DNA of 64,000 nucleotides from Terana coerulea (GCA_024811115.1 JAKOGH010000030.1:62001-126000), one strand, 5' to 3'. Shown: positions 1 to 13,204, numbered from the stretch's first letter. A program made the numbers and translations. Notes: a model not told the origin generated them from the letters alone.

Positions 1-133
1 GATCCCCAGTGAAACCGCCTAATTAATTATCAGATAAGATTGTACGACTTTCTCCGCACCCCGCGTCCTCTGCTCTCCTCCATCTCCCACCTTGGTCGTT
101 CGAGGTCGACCTCCCCTACGCGTCGTTCACAGC

Positions 134-1819
134 ATGGGTGCATCTTGGAAGACGGTGGCAGTCTTGGGAGCGTCGTACGGTGGTATGCGGACTCTACAAC
201 CAGCCTTCCACAACATTCATTAATCCTTGGATCGACCCTTAGGAAACCGTGCGGCGCAGATACTCTCCCAAGAACTGCCTGACGGGTGGAGAGTCGTGCT
301 CATCGACAAGAACAGCCACTTCAACCACCTGTACACTTTACCCCGATTTGCTGTCCTTCCCGAGGAGGGCTACAAAGCGTTCATTCCGTATACTAATGTT
401 CTTGGCAGCACTTCTGCTGAGGCCTTAGACAAGCCACGCCATCTGTTCTTGAACGCCCAAGTAAACAGTATTAACACACACTCCTTGACTCTATCGCGCT
501 CCTTCCCGGAATATGGCATACAAGAAAACAACCGGACGCTTCATTTCGATTACTTGGTTTACGCTCTCGGAAGTTATTTGCCGGCTCCCATTAATATCTG
601 GGGACCTGTGGATGCAGAGGATGATGAAGAACTTGCGAAAGTGCATGACGGGACCAAAGCTGGAGCCATTGGATGGTTACAGCGCTTCAGGAGCATGATT
701 GAGCGTGTCCCAAGTGTTCTAGTCGTTGGCGGCGGCGCTCTCGGCATTCGTACGTTGACCTCATTTTCTATCCGTGTTATATAGCCCGAACAAATAATCC
801 CTAGAATATGCGACTGATATTGCGGAGGTCTTCCCGCAGAAAACACGTTAGCCTTCTTCATTCGCGCAAGCAACTCCTTCCCCGCTTTAGCGACGCTATG
901 CACGAAGAAAGTAAGAGGACAATTTGATGATCGAAATCTTTTCTCACTTGGCTGCAGTTATGGGAACACTCTCCGAGATGAACATCAAAGTCATTCTGGG
1001 CGAACGCTTAGATATGAACGCTGCTCAGAGGGCAGTAATGAAAGATGATGCGGCCGAGCGCGTCGTGCGAACTGAGAGCGGAAAGGAGTTCCGTGCGGGT
1101 GTAGTGGTAAGTGACTTTGGAGGAAGTCTGTACTGCGGATACTCACTCATCGCGTAGCTCCTTTGCACTGGACAATACCCCAACACCACGTTGCTGCAGC
1201 ACGCGTTCGAGGAATGTGTGATCGCTGAGGGGCCATTCAAGAGGAATGTTCGCGTCAACCGTCACATGCAGATGGCCATCCCTTGCCAGAAGTCTGCTGT
1301 TCATCAACTGCAGGACGAGCTATCGAAGATCTCCCTGTCAATTTCATCCACTACTCCTCCAGAAGACGCAGCATTCGACGTTCCACACCACCATGTGTTC
1401 GCTGTCGGAGATGCTGCTGACGCATTTGGTGCAATCAAGGCTGGTCACACTGCATACTACCAGGCGAGTTGCGCTGAAATACTTTTAAGGCTAAGTACTG
1501 ATGTCTTTATGCTGGTAGGCCGAGGTTGCTGCCCGGAACATCCTTAAGCTCATACGCTCCACTGATTATGTCGCCCCGTCTGAGGTTGAGCTTGATCGGT
1601 ATGCTCCCGGCGAACCGGCGATTAAGCTTTCACTGGGATTGGTACGCCGGTGCCCAATGATTTAACGAGCCGCACGCTGACGGTGAATTGCAGTCGCAAG
1701 CCCTCTATCAGGTACAAGGTGTTGTCGGCCGGAAGGAGGGTGTCGCACAAGACCTCGACGCTCCGATCATGTGGAGGATGTATGGTATTGAGCCTACGGA
1801 GGAGGCGATGCGGTTGTGA
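134..1819 (+). CDS. FAD/NAD(P)-binding oxidoreductase, AIF/AMID-like
   Basis: Probable flavoprotein that oxidises NAD(P)H, of the AIF-homologous/AMID (FSP1-like) or type II NADH dehydrogenase-like family. The N-terminal dinucleotide fold reads VAVLGASYGGNRAAQ after removal of a 60-nt intron (183-242), followed by an acidic strand end (VVLIDKN). A second Rossmann glycine motif, VLVVGGGALGI, lies mid-protein, and the FAD-closing motif HHVFAVGDAAD lies near the C-terminus. At least five further introns are needed. The one at 1464-1518 appears to be GC-AG, and the last exon ends MWRMYGIEPTEEAMRL. The frame breaks at the A-run 840-843: one A too many separates the exon ending EVFPQK from VSLLHSRKQLLPRF. 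This is probably a sequence error. The fold assignment is strong; substrate and cell location cannot be read from the sequence. Confidence 0.82.
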
Positions 1820-2318
1820 TGATGCCAGGTTAGAAGCGCATAGTGCCCTCTGTATCCCAACTATGTAATGATCGTTCTTATGGCAGGTCACTTCGGATGT
1901 ATAGATAACTTAACTGGTATATGTAGACTTACTGTATAGCTGCTTAAGGGAACTGGCAGATTTTTCATGTCAGTGAATTGACGGGACACTAATGTCATCG
2001 CAGCGCTGGCGACGCCACAAAGCCTCTGTCCCAATCAGGCAAACGCCCAAAGGTCGACGCCTCCGCCTAGATTTAAGCCTGGTGACCGGTGCCTCGTGGC
2101 TGAGCCACAGACCTCTCGCGATTCGTTGTGCAACACCTACAACCATTTCCTCTCCATTACTCAACTTTTTAAAGTCAACGAGAGAGCTAAGGCATTTCAA
2201 AATGGATGGTAAGTAGGTGATGCGGCGACCCGAACAAAAATCCAGAACGCGCGAGCACTGATCGCCAAGGTACTTCCACAGTCACAGCCCACAGTATATA
2301 TGTACGGGCATTATCCTT
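1820..2318. other. Intergenic gap between convergent genes
   Basis: This is the 3' junction of the oxidoreductase (plus) and the EF-hand gene (minus). A short start-like stretch at about 2200-2270 (ATGGATG followed by a GTAAGT donor) leads into no recognisable protein and runs antisense to the EF-hand tail. No RNA gene or repeat was seen. Confidence 0.5.
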
Positions 2319-5300
2319 CTAGTCGCTATCATCGTCTTCATCATGACCGTCTTCTGGTTCACTATCCTCAGGTGCCTCGTCGCCTGAATCATCTGCCTGA
2401 CGGTCATCATCGCGGTCTTCAGTCTCTGCATGCGGACCTGAAGGAACGGCGGAGGCGGGTGCTGAATCAAGACCTTGCGCAGCTAATAGCCGACCAAGCA
2501 TGTCTTGTATCACCTCTAGCTTGGATTCTACGTTCTCGATACGTTTCCTCAGCTCAGCGTCGGCCTAACGATAAGAAGCCTGCTTAGCGAAGAATTGCGA
2601 AAACAGTGGGTAGTATAGTCACTGTACCTTGCGTTTGCGCACCGGCGCCGGTTCCCAATCCGACTCGTCGTCGGTTGTCAAACCGGCCTCATCCTCGGGT
2701 TCCTCTGGGACAGGGTAGAACAGCAGGGCTGGTGCAGAGTCACCATCCTTCTGGCCAGCGGCCGTGTCTGAAATTATAGAGGCTGTGTCTGGTTCAGGTT
2801 CTGGAACGCCGTCGTCATCGCCGGTCTCCTGGTGCTCGTCTTCGTTCTCGGGCAGAGCGTCGGCCTCGCCCCCGTCTTCCCCCTCATCTTCTGAGTACTC
2901 ATAGTTGTCTTCGTCTTCATCTTCATCGTCGGCGTCATCCGAGTCAGCCTCTAGCTGAGCCTCCCACTGGGCGGCATTCAGTCACCGCGCTGCTGAAGAA
3001 GCAGTCATCACTCACCTTTTGGTGCCAGTCTACAAATAGACCCCCGGTGTAGGACTCGACTTGGTTGTTGATGTCCATGCGCTGTTGCCGCCAGATCTCC
3101 TTCAGGACGTCGAGACGCTTGTCAAACGCCGAGAAAAGCCAGTTCCATGTCTCTCGCATGTCTTCAAACTCTGAGACAGACACGGTTTGCGTCTGGGCAA
3201 GCTTGACAATCTTCATGTGGCGGTACAGGAGTATGTAGCTCAGGCACAACATGGACTACGGAGGCAAAGGGCTATTAGTGACAGTGTACACACCAAATTT
3301 GATGGCGTACATGCTCAATGCGACGGCCGTCCAAGACAAGCAAGACGTAGTCCAATCCTTTGATGCGATACTGCAACTTCTCGAGATTGCTCTTGATGCG
3401 CTTCATCTCCAGGTTTCGCCAGACAATGCGCAGCTTATCGAGGGCCTCGTAGTCTTCGTTACTCTCTTCCGATTCTCCGAGATAACCGAGGATATTGTCG
3501 TAGACCTTGACCAACTTGAGCTGCTTCGTAATCGCCCTAAAGTGCGTCACACGCTTCTGGTTCTGGGGCAGGACGTTCTCAGGGGCTTCTTCCAAGTCAC
3601 TGATCATAGACTGGATCTTGTAGAGATGCCTGGAGTAACTTAGCCAGACGTCTCCCATAGATGAATCACATGCCACTGTTACTCACTCTACGTCAGTCTT
3701 GTACGGTCCGACGGCCCAGCTGGTAACACGCATGAGAAAGGCGTCCGTCACGCACGAGGCAGTGACCACTCACAATGCTATCCATGTTACAGCACTACAT
3801 TTTAATCCACTTGGTCTGCGCTTCAGGAAGTCGTTCACCTTTCATGTTCTCAGTCAGTAAAGTGATAGGCCTACAAGCGTTCTGAGAAACACACCTCATG
3901 AACAGACACGAATCCACTTGAATCTTCGTCCATACCGTCCCCAATGGCGGGGTAAACTAAATCGACATCAATGTTAAAGTGTCACAAGATGCTGAGTAAC
4001 ACTTACAGATGACCTTCGACAAGAAATGTAAGGCCCACGCGTCTGGATGCTGTTCTCCGGTGTTCACTTGATGTTCTTGGAACTTGCGGACGAAGTAGTT
4101 GTACACGGCTGTTCAACCATTTCAATTTTTGAGCGACAAAAACTTGGATTATACGCCCTACCATCCAAGAACACTCGCGTTTTCGCGCTCGTCCGAGATT
4201 GCATGTCTACGCATCGTTAAAATACGCTATACATACCTTGTGAGTTGAAACGTACCTTTCCAAACTGCCTTGATGTCAGAATCCTCGATGAACTCGTGAG
4301 GGCCTTGATCGAGCTTAATAAGGCAGGCATGAATGACATTCGATATAGTAGGTCAGCCGGTAAATGACACCTACCTTGGTCAGGATGGTCTTCGTAGACG
4401 TGTCAACAGAGTCTTGGATTTGATGGGTGGCCATATCCATCTTCATTGTGAATGCGGCACTGGATATTTGTATCAAAAACTGTGAGCACTGCAGGGGACG
4501 AGGAAACTTACTAGTTCTGCCTGAGGGCCTCATCCAAGTCTGCCTTCAAAGCTCGCTTAACGGAAGCATCAAACTTTTCGCCCAACTTTTCTGCGAGCTC
4601 TTCAAGCTTTCTATCATTCTTGAAGGGTCACATTGTCGGATGAGCAGCCAGACATGTGCACAAAGGTTCACGCCATACCTTCAGCACAGCGTCTAAGCCG
4701 CCCATGCTCTCGAGCAGACGCTCGACCTTCTCATCCTTCGCAGATTGAGTTTCAAGGAGCGAAACAACCTTGCGAACGTCAGTCTTGACATCCGCTATGG
4801 TTAGAGCAGATTGTGAGGAGAGTAGCATATGGAGCTCCTGCTTGTGCTCCGAGAAGTCCCCAACATAACCCGAAAGCTTGTCTTTGTATTTCCCTGATCT
4901 CAGCGTCTTGACTGGGGTGCATGGTCAGCGACTCCTTCCGGACACAAATGCCTTGCACTCACTGAAGCCCTTCTGCTTGTAGTATACCCTTGGATAAGCG
5001 CATAGCCGGTGGGATCAGAATCTCAGATGGATAATATGAAGTACACTCACTCGCAAAAGTTCCCTAAAGACATAACCGATGAGAACAGTGCTCGTATGCG
5101 CTACAGCAATAATCGTGATCTCACCAAAGTCATTGATGGTTGCGCAGATGTCGTCCAGGCGCTTCTGGAGGATTACGTGTAGATGTTCCTCGTCCGCAAA
5201 TATTGGGTCCAGGTCGGAAAGCAGGAATAAGAGAGAGCTCTACAAGTTAGTTAGTAAAGGGGGAGGTCGGGGAAGTCAACAGGTTCAAACTCACCATTGT

Positions 5301-5905
5301 GAAGTATACAACTGCAATCTGCTTGTCGTTGTCGTGCCGCTGGAGTTCCATTGATACTACAACCTTCACAACTCCTGCGACAACCTGGTCGCATGCATTG
5401 GGTATCTTCCCAGGTAGATCGATTATCGACCACTCACTTTGATTGCAGGATGTATATCAGCGATAGCGTCCAAGAGATTCACAATTTCCTTGGCGGGAGC
5501 GAGTAAATCGCCCACAATTTTCTTGCTGACCTTCCAAGGTTCGGCCACTGTCGACATTGCCAATGAGCAGACTCAGACAGCTGGCATGTCACAGTATTTT
5601 GGACTACTCACACTCTTCGGTCTTTGAGACGGCATCGTTTGCGGTCTGGAGCTTCCCTTGGATAGACGAGGCTAGCTCTCCTGTTAACTACCGTTCAGCG
5701 ACTGGATCTCCGTTTCGTCCGAGCCAGTGAAGCATCGTACTGATGTAGTAGCCCTTGCCCTGCTGCTGCTTTTTGATGGTGGTGGCAAGTTGCTCGACGT
5801 TGACTGAATCAGTCAGTGCTTGTGCGCGTGTGGGTTTCTGCATCCCTGAGTGTCAGCTGCGTACCGGGGGGAGCAAAGGGGCCCTTGGTCTTGTCCAGTG
5901 GGTTA
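2319..5905 (-). CDS. EF-hand protein with helical N-terminus and acidic coiled-coil tail
   Basis: Multi-exon gene of a type often annotated in Agaricomycetes as EF-hand domain protein. Reading 5' to 3' on the minus strand: an N-terminal block with VNVEQLATTIKKQQQGKGYY and the helical segment ELQRHDNDKQIAVVY (about 5290-5345) that resembles N-terminal domains of fungal STAND/NLR-like proteins; a long helical middle (TDVRKVVSLLETQSAKDEKV); one clear EF-hand loop DEDSSGFVSVHEV at about 3895-3935, with D, D, S, G, V and E in the calcium positions; then a helical C-terminal half ending in a very acidic stretch and the coil LRKRIENVESKLEVIQDML. One intron with donor GTACAG lies before that last exon. 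The true start codon is unresolved: the upstream-most exon I can support (PLDKTKGPFAPP) has no in-frame ATG, so a short first exon lies further right. The EF-hand is firm; calcium signalling is inferred. Confidence 0.72.
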
Positions 5906-6992
5906 GAGTATGATCATCGCATTTATAGCTTGGATGCAATGAATGACCCATCGATCATCAATAAACTGAGTGAAATGAATCGCATTGACCACCGCCGACC
6001 CGCACCGCCTCCTATGATGGGCGAGGCGCACAGCGCAGTGAATGATACACACGCCAATGACGGTCCCAACACAGCGACGCATTTCGTAGCAGAGAACCTG
6101 CGCCCACTCGGTGAAGACAAGCTTTTACATCCTGCAAGATGTAGTAACTTCCCAATCGCGCCAGGGGCGGAAGCCTTCAACATAAGGTAGCTCACTGCCG
6201 TAGGGCCTATGGCTGACCGCCAATCTAGGGTCCTTAGCGTGTCTTGAAAGCCTGAGAGATAGATGAGCATCAAATTGCTCACACGCAGACTGATAGGAAC
6301 GACGATCTGTCTGGTGCTCGGCTCGCCCACATTAACCCTTGGACAGTACAGTCGTATGAAGGGCATGCCATAAGAGAGAGAGCGCATTCCGTCATAGCAT
6401 CACGACCTGTACGGAATGGGGGGTCAAAGACGGAATCTCAGGAAAATGCATCGAAATGCACGTACACTTTCTCACTTGCGCAGTTGGTACAGCGCATGTC
6501 TCCTTCAAACGAGGGGTGACATAGTCCTGCTTTCGGCGTTGCGGTATCCGGTACCCTCTACTCGCGACTCCGTAGACTCGTGCGGCGCATAGAAATCCAT
6601 ATATTGCTCGTTGGTTGGTTCGAAAGCGAAGTTCCCGACCATCTACGAGCTGCATTCTTCCGCCCAGTTGTGAAGCCTTCGAAGCTCCATAACGGTAGAG
6701 TCATCGCAGGAAGTTTGTATGAGCTGCACGAATAAGTGCATCATAACTTCAGTATAATGGTCAAGCAGAAAAACGAGCTGAAGATAGTGGAACAGAAGGC
6801 AAAGGAGCGAGATAGCCTGCGTCGCACTTTGGTCGCACTCAGACGTATTGTAGGGTTGGGGTTACTAGGGTTAGGACAACCTCGCCGAGATCGCCGAGCA
6901 ATTATAACGCGCGGCGGACCCGGCCTTCCAGTTTCAAGCTTGCACTGCGCGTTCAATCTCACCACTGCCTGTATTTCTACTTCCATGAGAGC
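5906..6992. other. Intergenic region between divergent EF-hand and MON2 genes
   Basis: About 1.1 kb that should contain the first exon and promoter of the EF-hand gene and the promoter of MON2. Open frames here (for example minus 5923-6387) have no recognisable domain and atypical composition, so I do not call them. A telomere-like motif sits 120 bp upstream of the MON2 start. Confidence 0.55.
6851..6875 (+). repeat. Short interstitial telomere-like (TTAGGG) motif
   Basis: Within 25 bp, TAGGGTT occurs twice around GGGGTTA, ending in AGGGTTAGG. Fungal telomere repeats are TTAGGG. Short copies in promoters are known in other fungi and plants as telo-boxes bound by Myb-type telomere-box factors. 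It lies 118 bp before the MON2 start codon, so a regulatory role is more likely than a telomere remnant. Confidence 0.5.
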
Positions 6993-9900
6993 ATGAGTTC
7001 ATTAGCATTCTTGGTTACCGAGCTTCAGGTACGGCATTTCTCTCGTCAACCCACGCTGAATTCATCCTCCTCAGTCTTTAGCCAGCGAAACAAGACGCAA
7101 GCACCCCGATGTTCGAGAGGTGTCTGTCTTCCACGTACTACGCGCCAAATGGTATTCTGACGATTCTCAACCGACGCTGAGGCTGCAGAGAAGTCGTTGG
7201 CGATTCTGAGGTCGTCGCCGGAGCAGGCAACTGCGAACTTGGCCTCAGGTGCGTCATGCGTCGTCGGTTCGGTAGCGTGCATGCTGAACTCATGGCGAGC
7301 AGATGGACCGCAAGCAGATGATCTGCTGCGACCTGTATTCATGGGATGCGAGACGAAGAATGCGAAGGTTGTCGCGATATCGCTGGGCTCGCTGCAGCGG
7401 CTTATTGCCCTGAAAGCCGTCCCGCACTCGGCTGTACCTGTCATCGTGAAGACCATGACCGACTGCATGAACCAAGGCGTGGACATCCAGCTACGAATCC
7501 TTCAAACTCTGCTGTCCTTGATTACGAACTTTCCGGCCGTCCATGGTGATTTATTGGGAGAGGTACGCGCCAGTTACGTTCATTACCGCCACGCTTTGTC
7601 GACGTTCTGCTAGGCTTTGTTACTATGTTTCAAGCTGCAAGAGTCTCGTATTGCTGTGGTCTCATCGACGGCGGCTGCCACTCTTCGGCAGCTCGTCATG
7701 TTTGTTGTGGACAAGGTCGTGGACGAAGACCGCCGGGATAACTTGAAACCTCAGGAGGTGCAAGACGTTGTACTACCGAATGGCGAACATAGGCGTCTTG
7801 GACCTGCTGCAAGAGACGCGTTTGCTGTCTTTGAAGACCTCTGTTTGCTTGCCAACTCTGAGAAACCCAGATTCCTGAAGCTCGAACACCTGCGTAAAAC
7901 GTTTGCGTTGGAACTTATCGAAAGCGTGCTCACGAACTATCACGAGCTGTTTCGCAAGGTCGGTAGCTTATACACGAATGCGACTTTCGATGACTAATGA
8001 GTCACATAGCACACTGAGTTGCTTGTCTTGCTGCAGCATCACCTCTGCCCACTATTACTGAAGGCATTATCGGATAGACCAAGCTTCCCGCTGACTTTAC
8101 GATCCACTCGCGTGGTCTTTTTGCTTCTGAAACAGTTCTCGCTCGAACTCAGAATGGAGGCCGAAGTCTTTCTCATGCTGCTCATCAAGATTGTCAGTGC
8201 AGATCCCTCGGACGGCGCTCCAACATCGCAAACGACGGAAAGTTTTCATCATGGATCGCGGCCGCAATGGATGCGGGTCTTGGCAATGGAGATCATGCGA
8301 GGGTGAGTGAGGTGTCATGCTTTCAACCGCATATAGTCGCATTTGATGTTCTCGAACAGACTGTGCAGCGATGCGGAACTCATGCGCAACGTTTGGGCTC
8401 GTTACGACGCAGACGGCTCCGGATCCGAAGGTGTTCAGCGCACTCGTCACAGCCTTGAAACGCTTGGTCACGGAGAAACCAGCTCTTCTAGGCGTCAACG
8501 CGCAAATGCTCGGAGTGGGCGTTCCGCCTCCGGAGGGTGCTTCGGGCTATGGTCTCGACGTCGGCGGTGTCGCGGGTATGATGGCGAATGCCGCGAGCGC
8601 AACAGTGTCTAGCGTCGCGGGCATCATGACGTCAGAAGCCGGTCTCAGCGTGCAGGGTTCTGCCATGAAGCTACAATGGTAGGTCCAATACGCCTACTTT
8701 GCGGAAATTTCTCTGAATTCAGGTGGTTCAGCATCGATCAATTGGACAAAGCTGACTCGCCACCGATACCGGACCCCTATATCTACCTGCTCGGCGTTCA
8801 GTGTCTTGTTTCCCTCTGTGAAGGCTTTGCTGCCTTCACAGGTCCCCTCTACAACACCCTCATGGTCCAGCGTCCTCGGGCTGCAGGCGAACCAGTCATT
8901 CGAGCGCCACCTGCTCTGGATCTTGCTACTCTTCCGCAGGATGACACCAACACCGCTCAACTGCAGACAGTACACGATATGATCGAGAACACTTGGCCTG
9001 CTTTCTTGGCTGCGCTCTCTTTCGTCATCTCCACCAACCTATCAGACGAGCTGTTCGTGGATGTCCTGGCGAGTTATCAGGCGATGACGAATGCCTCCGG
9101 CATGTTGGACCTGAAAACGCCGCGGGACGCTTTCTTCACGAGTTTCGCGAAGCTGGCCATTCCTGCGCGAGTGGTCTCCAGCCTGGACACCTACGTCGAG
9201 CCCGCGACGCCCCGCACGCCGGGGGCCGCCATCACGGAGAACCTGGGTCTCACCGCGCCCGCTCAGGCGCCAGGGCTGTCAGAACGCAATCTCGCCTGCC
9301 TGAAGGCGTACATCGCCTCCACGCTGTTCTTGGCGGGCAGTCTCGGCGAGACGTGGTTCGACATCCTCGAGACCCTGCAGAATGCGGACTACGTCCTCAC
9401 TACCAAGGGCGCGAAGCCTCCGCAGACTCCCAGAAAACGAGACTCGATGGGTCCGGGCATCCCTATGGCCCGCTCGGTCTCTACACCTGTGCGCTCTGCG
9501 ACGCAAAGCCCGGCCCATGGTGTCAGCGCCTCCTCTCATGCCCAGGCCCGCCACCCTCTGCTCGCAGATCTCGACCCGGAGAGTGTGCTGAGCGCCATGC
9601 AACGTCTGTTTGATGCCTCCAAGAACATGGATGACGTCGCCTTCCATAGCTTCGTAGAGGCACTCTGCAAGTTGAGCGCTGCCATGGTTGGCATGCAGTC
9701 CGACGAGAGCGAGACCCTGACGGTTGTATCCGGCTCCGGTAGAGAGTTGATCACCAGCCCCGGTCTCACCGTCCCTGGGAAGGATGTCAATCGCAGGAGG
9801 GTCAGTGGGATTCATCTTGCTCGGACACTCCGTTCTGGCGACTTCGGAGTCAGCAAATTGGGCGGCGTCGCAAAACTCAACATACATCGACTCATCTATC

Positions 9901-12900
9901 GGGATCCTGAAGTGGCGTGGGACATTGTGACTTCACACCTGCTATCCGTCGTCAAGCATTTGTCTGCTCCGCAGACAATCCGGCTGCAGGCCGCGCGTAT
10001 CTTGGACGATATCCTCATTGTCGTCCCGCGAAACCTGTCAACCACAGGCGACCTGCAGCCAAAGGTTCAGCGAAGGGTCCTGGACGTCCTTGCGCAGCAA
10101 GTGATATCTGAGAACGCTGCGTTCGGGAATTCCACCACGGTAGAGGTCAGGCGTATGGGCCTGGAGACTTTACACCAAATCTTGCAAGCTTCTGGACACA
10201 CCCTCGTCGTAGGCTGGGAGACAATATTCGAGATCCTCGGCAGCGTATGCAAGCCTGCCACCCTCACAGAGCCTGAGGCGGACTATGGCTCGCCGTCACC
10301 TGGCGGAACCCGCAGGCCACCGCCCCTAGGTTATATGAGCGAGAAGAGCTATTCGACGCTGGTCAAGATTGCATTCCAGTCTCTGACTTTGGTCTGCGAC
10401 TCACTTTCCGAGCTCTCACCCGAACATCTGCGCCTGTGCATCACCACCCTAGGCCAATTCGGCCGACAGGCCGACACGAACATCGCGCTGACTGCCGCTG
10501 AGAGCTTGCTCTGGGGAGTGTCGGATTCCATCCAAGCGAAGCGGAAAGAGCCCGAGACGGAGCCGCAATACAGTGCGCTGTGGATGTTCCTGTTGTTGGA
10601 GATCCTGGGTCTGTGCACGGATGGTCGCCCTGAAGTGCGAGTTGGAGCCATACAGACCTTGTTCCGGACCTTGCAGCTCTACGGCATAACACTGAGTTTG
10701 GCGACCTGGGACGAGTGTATCTGGAAGGTCACCTTCCCCCTCCTGGACGCCATAACACAGTCCAGCCGCAAGACGCCGGCGGCCGCGACGGAGAGCGCTG
10801 CACGGACCGACTCGCAGTGGGATGAGTCCAAGGTGCTGGCGCTGCAGTCCGTCGGCTCCATCTTCCACGACTTCCTCACACGCAAGGTCATGCACCTCGA
10901 CTCGTTCCAGAAAGCCTGGGCCGTCTTCGTGGCGCACATCGAAGACTCGTGGATGAACGACAGCCGGGCGATCAGCGCGCCCGCCCTACGTTGCCTGGAC
11001 AAGGCCGTGAAGGCTCTGTCGTCATCCGATGAGGAGCTGCGGCCGAAGGCGTCGGACGCGCTAGAAGTCGTTTGGCAGGCTTGTGGTAGGATGGGCGAAC
11101 TTGTGCAGAACGCGGTCGTCGAGGGCGACGTCTCGTCCTCTAAGCCCTTCACACAAGAGAGCCTGCTGACGTATATCGACGTCATCCGGAGCACTCGCAG
11201 CACCTACCGGGATTTCGAAAAGCACGACTGGTCTCTGGACAGAATCGCCAGTCTGATGGCCATTGTCAAAGGTAAGCGAGCGATCATTCTCCATCGTCAG
11301 CGGCGGACTCATATATAGCATGTTATAGGCGTGTTGACGTACTCGAGTTCCCCGGATTTCCGACCGGATATCGACGCGATGAGCTCTGTACAGGTATGCA
11401 TTGTGGTGGCTACCAGAGATTTCCTAGCTGAAAACATCTACCCCAGAGCGCCGTGATCGACGCTATCGCCGAAATCGACATCTCCACACCCGGAGTGCCA
11501 TCCCTCATACTGAAGGATTTATCAGAATACATGACTCTGGCGTTCTTGGCAGCGTTCGATGTTCCTGACGCACCCCACATATCGTCGAAACCCAGCCGGG
11601 TTCCGCAGAAACGTGTCACTTATATCGCACTGTCCAAGAAGACAATGCCCCAGGTTGTGGATATCTTCTTGTCGGTTAAGGAGGATCCGGTTCTCTACAA
11701 CGACGGGACGGTGGAATCGATACTTTCGGTAAGTTGCAGTCTTATTGTTTTGTCGCGCCAATCTGACGTGCGGATATGTATAGGCGTATTCCATTCCTGT
11801 CAAGCTGAAGTATGAATGTCCGGCGCCATCTAAGTTTGGGAAGGATCCACCCTTGTGGAAGACTGCCACGACAAGCCTTCTGCAGATCGTAAAGGAGTGC
11901 GGGCCTCAAATGCAGAGGCTTGGTGAAGGTACGTTCTCTGTGTCACAACGCAGATCCAGCTTCGTGAATAACGGTCCTTTATACAGTCATATCATCAGAG
12001 CGAGTAGAATGTATATGGCGCCAAATTGTGGAGGCGTTCAGAGGAGGCGTACTTGCTGATTGGTACGTTATCCTCCTAAGTCTGTCGATCCAAGCTAACA
12101 ATTTTTTCAACAGTTCCGCTGCCGAGAGCTTCCCGCTGGAGGTGCAAGACTCCGAAGAGAGCTTCGACCTGTCTCTCATCGCCGCGCTCGAGATCGACGT
12201 CGTCCCGCACCTCGGCGACCTGCGCATCCCGGACTACGTCGTCGCGCAGCTCGCCAGGGTGCTGCAGCAAGGCAGCCGGATCCGCGACGACTACGACGAC
12301 CGGCCGCCCTCGCCCGTCTCGCTCGGGGACAAGTCGCAGCGGGCGTCGTACGATTTCGAGAAGGTTGAGCAGTTCGGCGGCGTCGCTGCTGTCGAAGGGA
12401 CGACGGAGGTCGGCCGGTTCGTGCCACGAGAACGCTTCTCGTACTGGTGCTTTGACCTGCTCTTCGTTATCTGTTCTGATACGGCGAAAGGTGCGGCTCG
12501 CTGGCTGTCGCGCGTGACGGTGCTGACCGCTGGTGTTGCGCAGACCGATTGGCGGCCCGGAAGCGGGTAGCTGCTTTGGCACTCGCTTCGCTTCTGGAGC
12601 GATGTCGCTTTACTCTCGCTAGCTACGTCGCCGACGAGGCTCTGCGTGGCAGTCTGCCGTTCCCGAGGTACGTCGCTGTCCACGTGCATTTGTCCGCAGC
12701 GTCTGAGTAGTTCGGCAGAGCGCGGGAAGAGGAGTTGCTGTATGTTATACGCGGACTTCTGCAGCTCCGTCTCTGGCCCGGCACGCTGTGGGCGGCGCTG
12801 TCGGACAAGCCTACGGAATACAGTGGCGAGCAGCCAGGTACGTGCGGAGCGCTGTCGCTCGGGTTGATATATTGACCATGCTGCAGCTGTGGATCCCTCG

Positions 12901-13204
12901 TTGGGTCCGTCTGCCCTGATCGCGGACGCCGTGAAGCGATCGTCGAAGGCGCATCTGTTCCACTTCTTCGAGGTCTTCTGCGAGATCGTGGCGATCCCGC
13001 GGAAACCGCCCTCTGTCTGGGTCGAGGTACCCGAGCACAGCGCGCCGGACGTGGAGGCGGCGGAGCCCAAGACGCATACTTCGAGCTGGCACCCTGCTAC
13101 GCCGGTAGAAGTGGGCCAGGGCAAGGGCCGTGGAGTTGGACGCGAGGACGCTGGTGAAGCAGTGCTTGAAGGAGCTCCGCACGGAAATGGGGCTCGGACA
13201 ATAG
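6993..13204 (+). CDS. MON2: MON2 homologue, endosome-to-Golgi trafficking scaffold
   Basis: Large HEAT-repeat protein related to Sec7/BIG Arf-GEFs but lacking a Sec7 domain. MON2 works with Dop1 and the Neo1 flippase at the trans-Golgi and endosome. The N-terminus MSSLAFLVTELQ then SLASETRRKHPDVRE then AAEKSLAILR is assembled over two introns and matches the family N-terminal (DCB-like) block. Middle sections include LITALKRL-type helices (here ALVTALKRLVTEKPALLG) and PDPYIYLLGVQCLVSL. The long exon 8676-11318 carries the HUS-like and C-terminal HEAT repeats. The last intron, 13027-13104, joins SVWVE to KWARARAVELDARTLVKQ and ends TEMGLGQ. The frame shifts by one base near 8427: an extra G separates DADGSGS from KVFSALVTAL. 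There is no room for an intron, so an indel error is likely. The long exon also holds a serine/proline-rich linker at about 9400-9560. Confidence 0.9.

Noticed and set aside
2204..2290. An ATG followed by a consensus GTAAGT donor on the plus strand, suggesting a new gene
   Set aside because: No continuation reads as a known protein, and the following exons would be antisense to the coding tail of the EF-hand gene.
5923..6387. A 154-codon minus-strand frame upstream of the EF-hand gene
   Set aside because: Hydrophobic and cysteine-containing but without a recognisable domain, and it does not join in frame to the EF-hand exons. It may overlap the unseen first exon.
9279..9887. A 202-codon minus-strand frame inside MON2
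   Set aside because: Shadow of the long, GC-rich MON2 coding exon.
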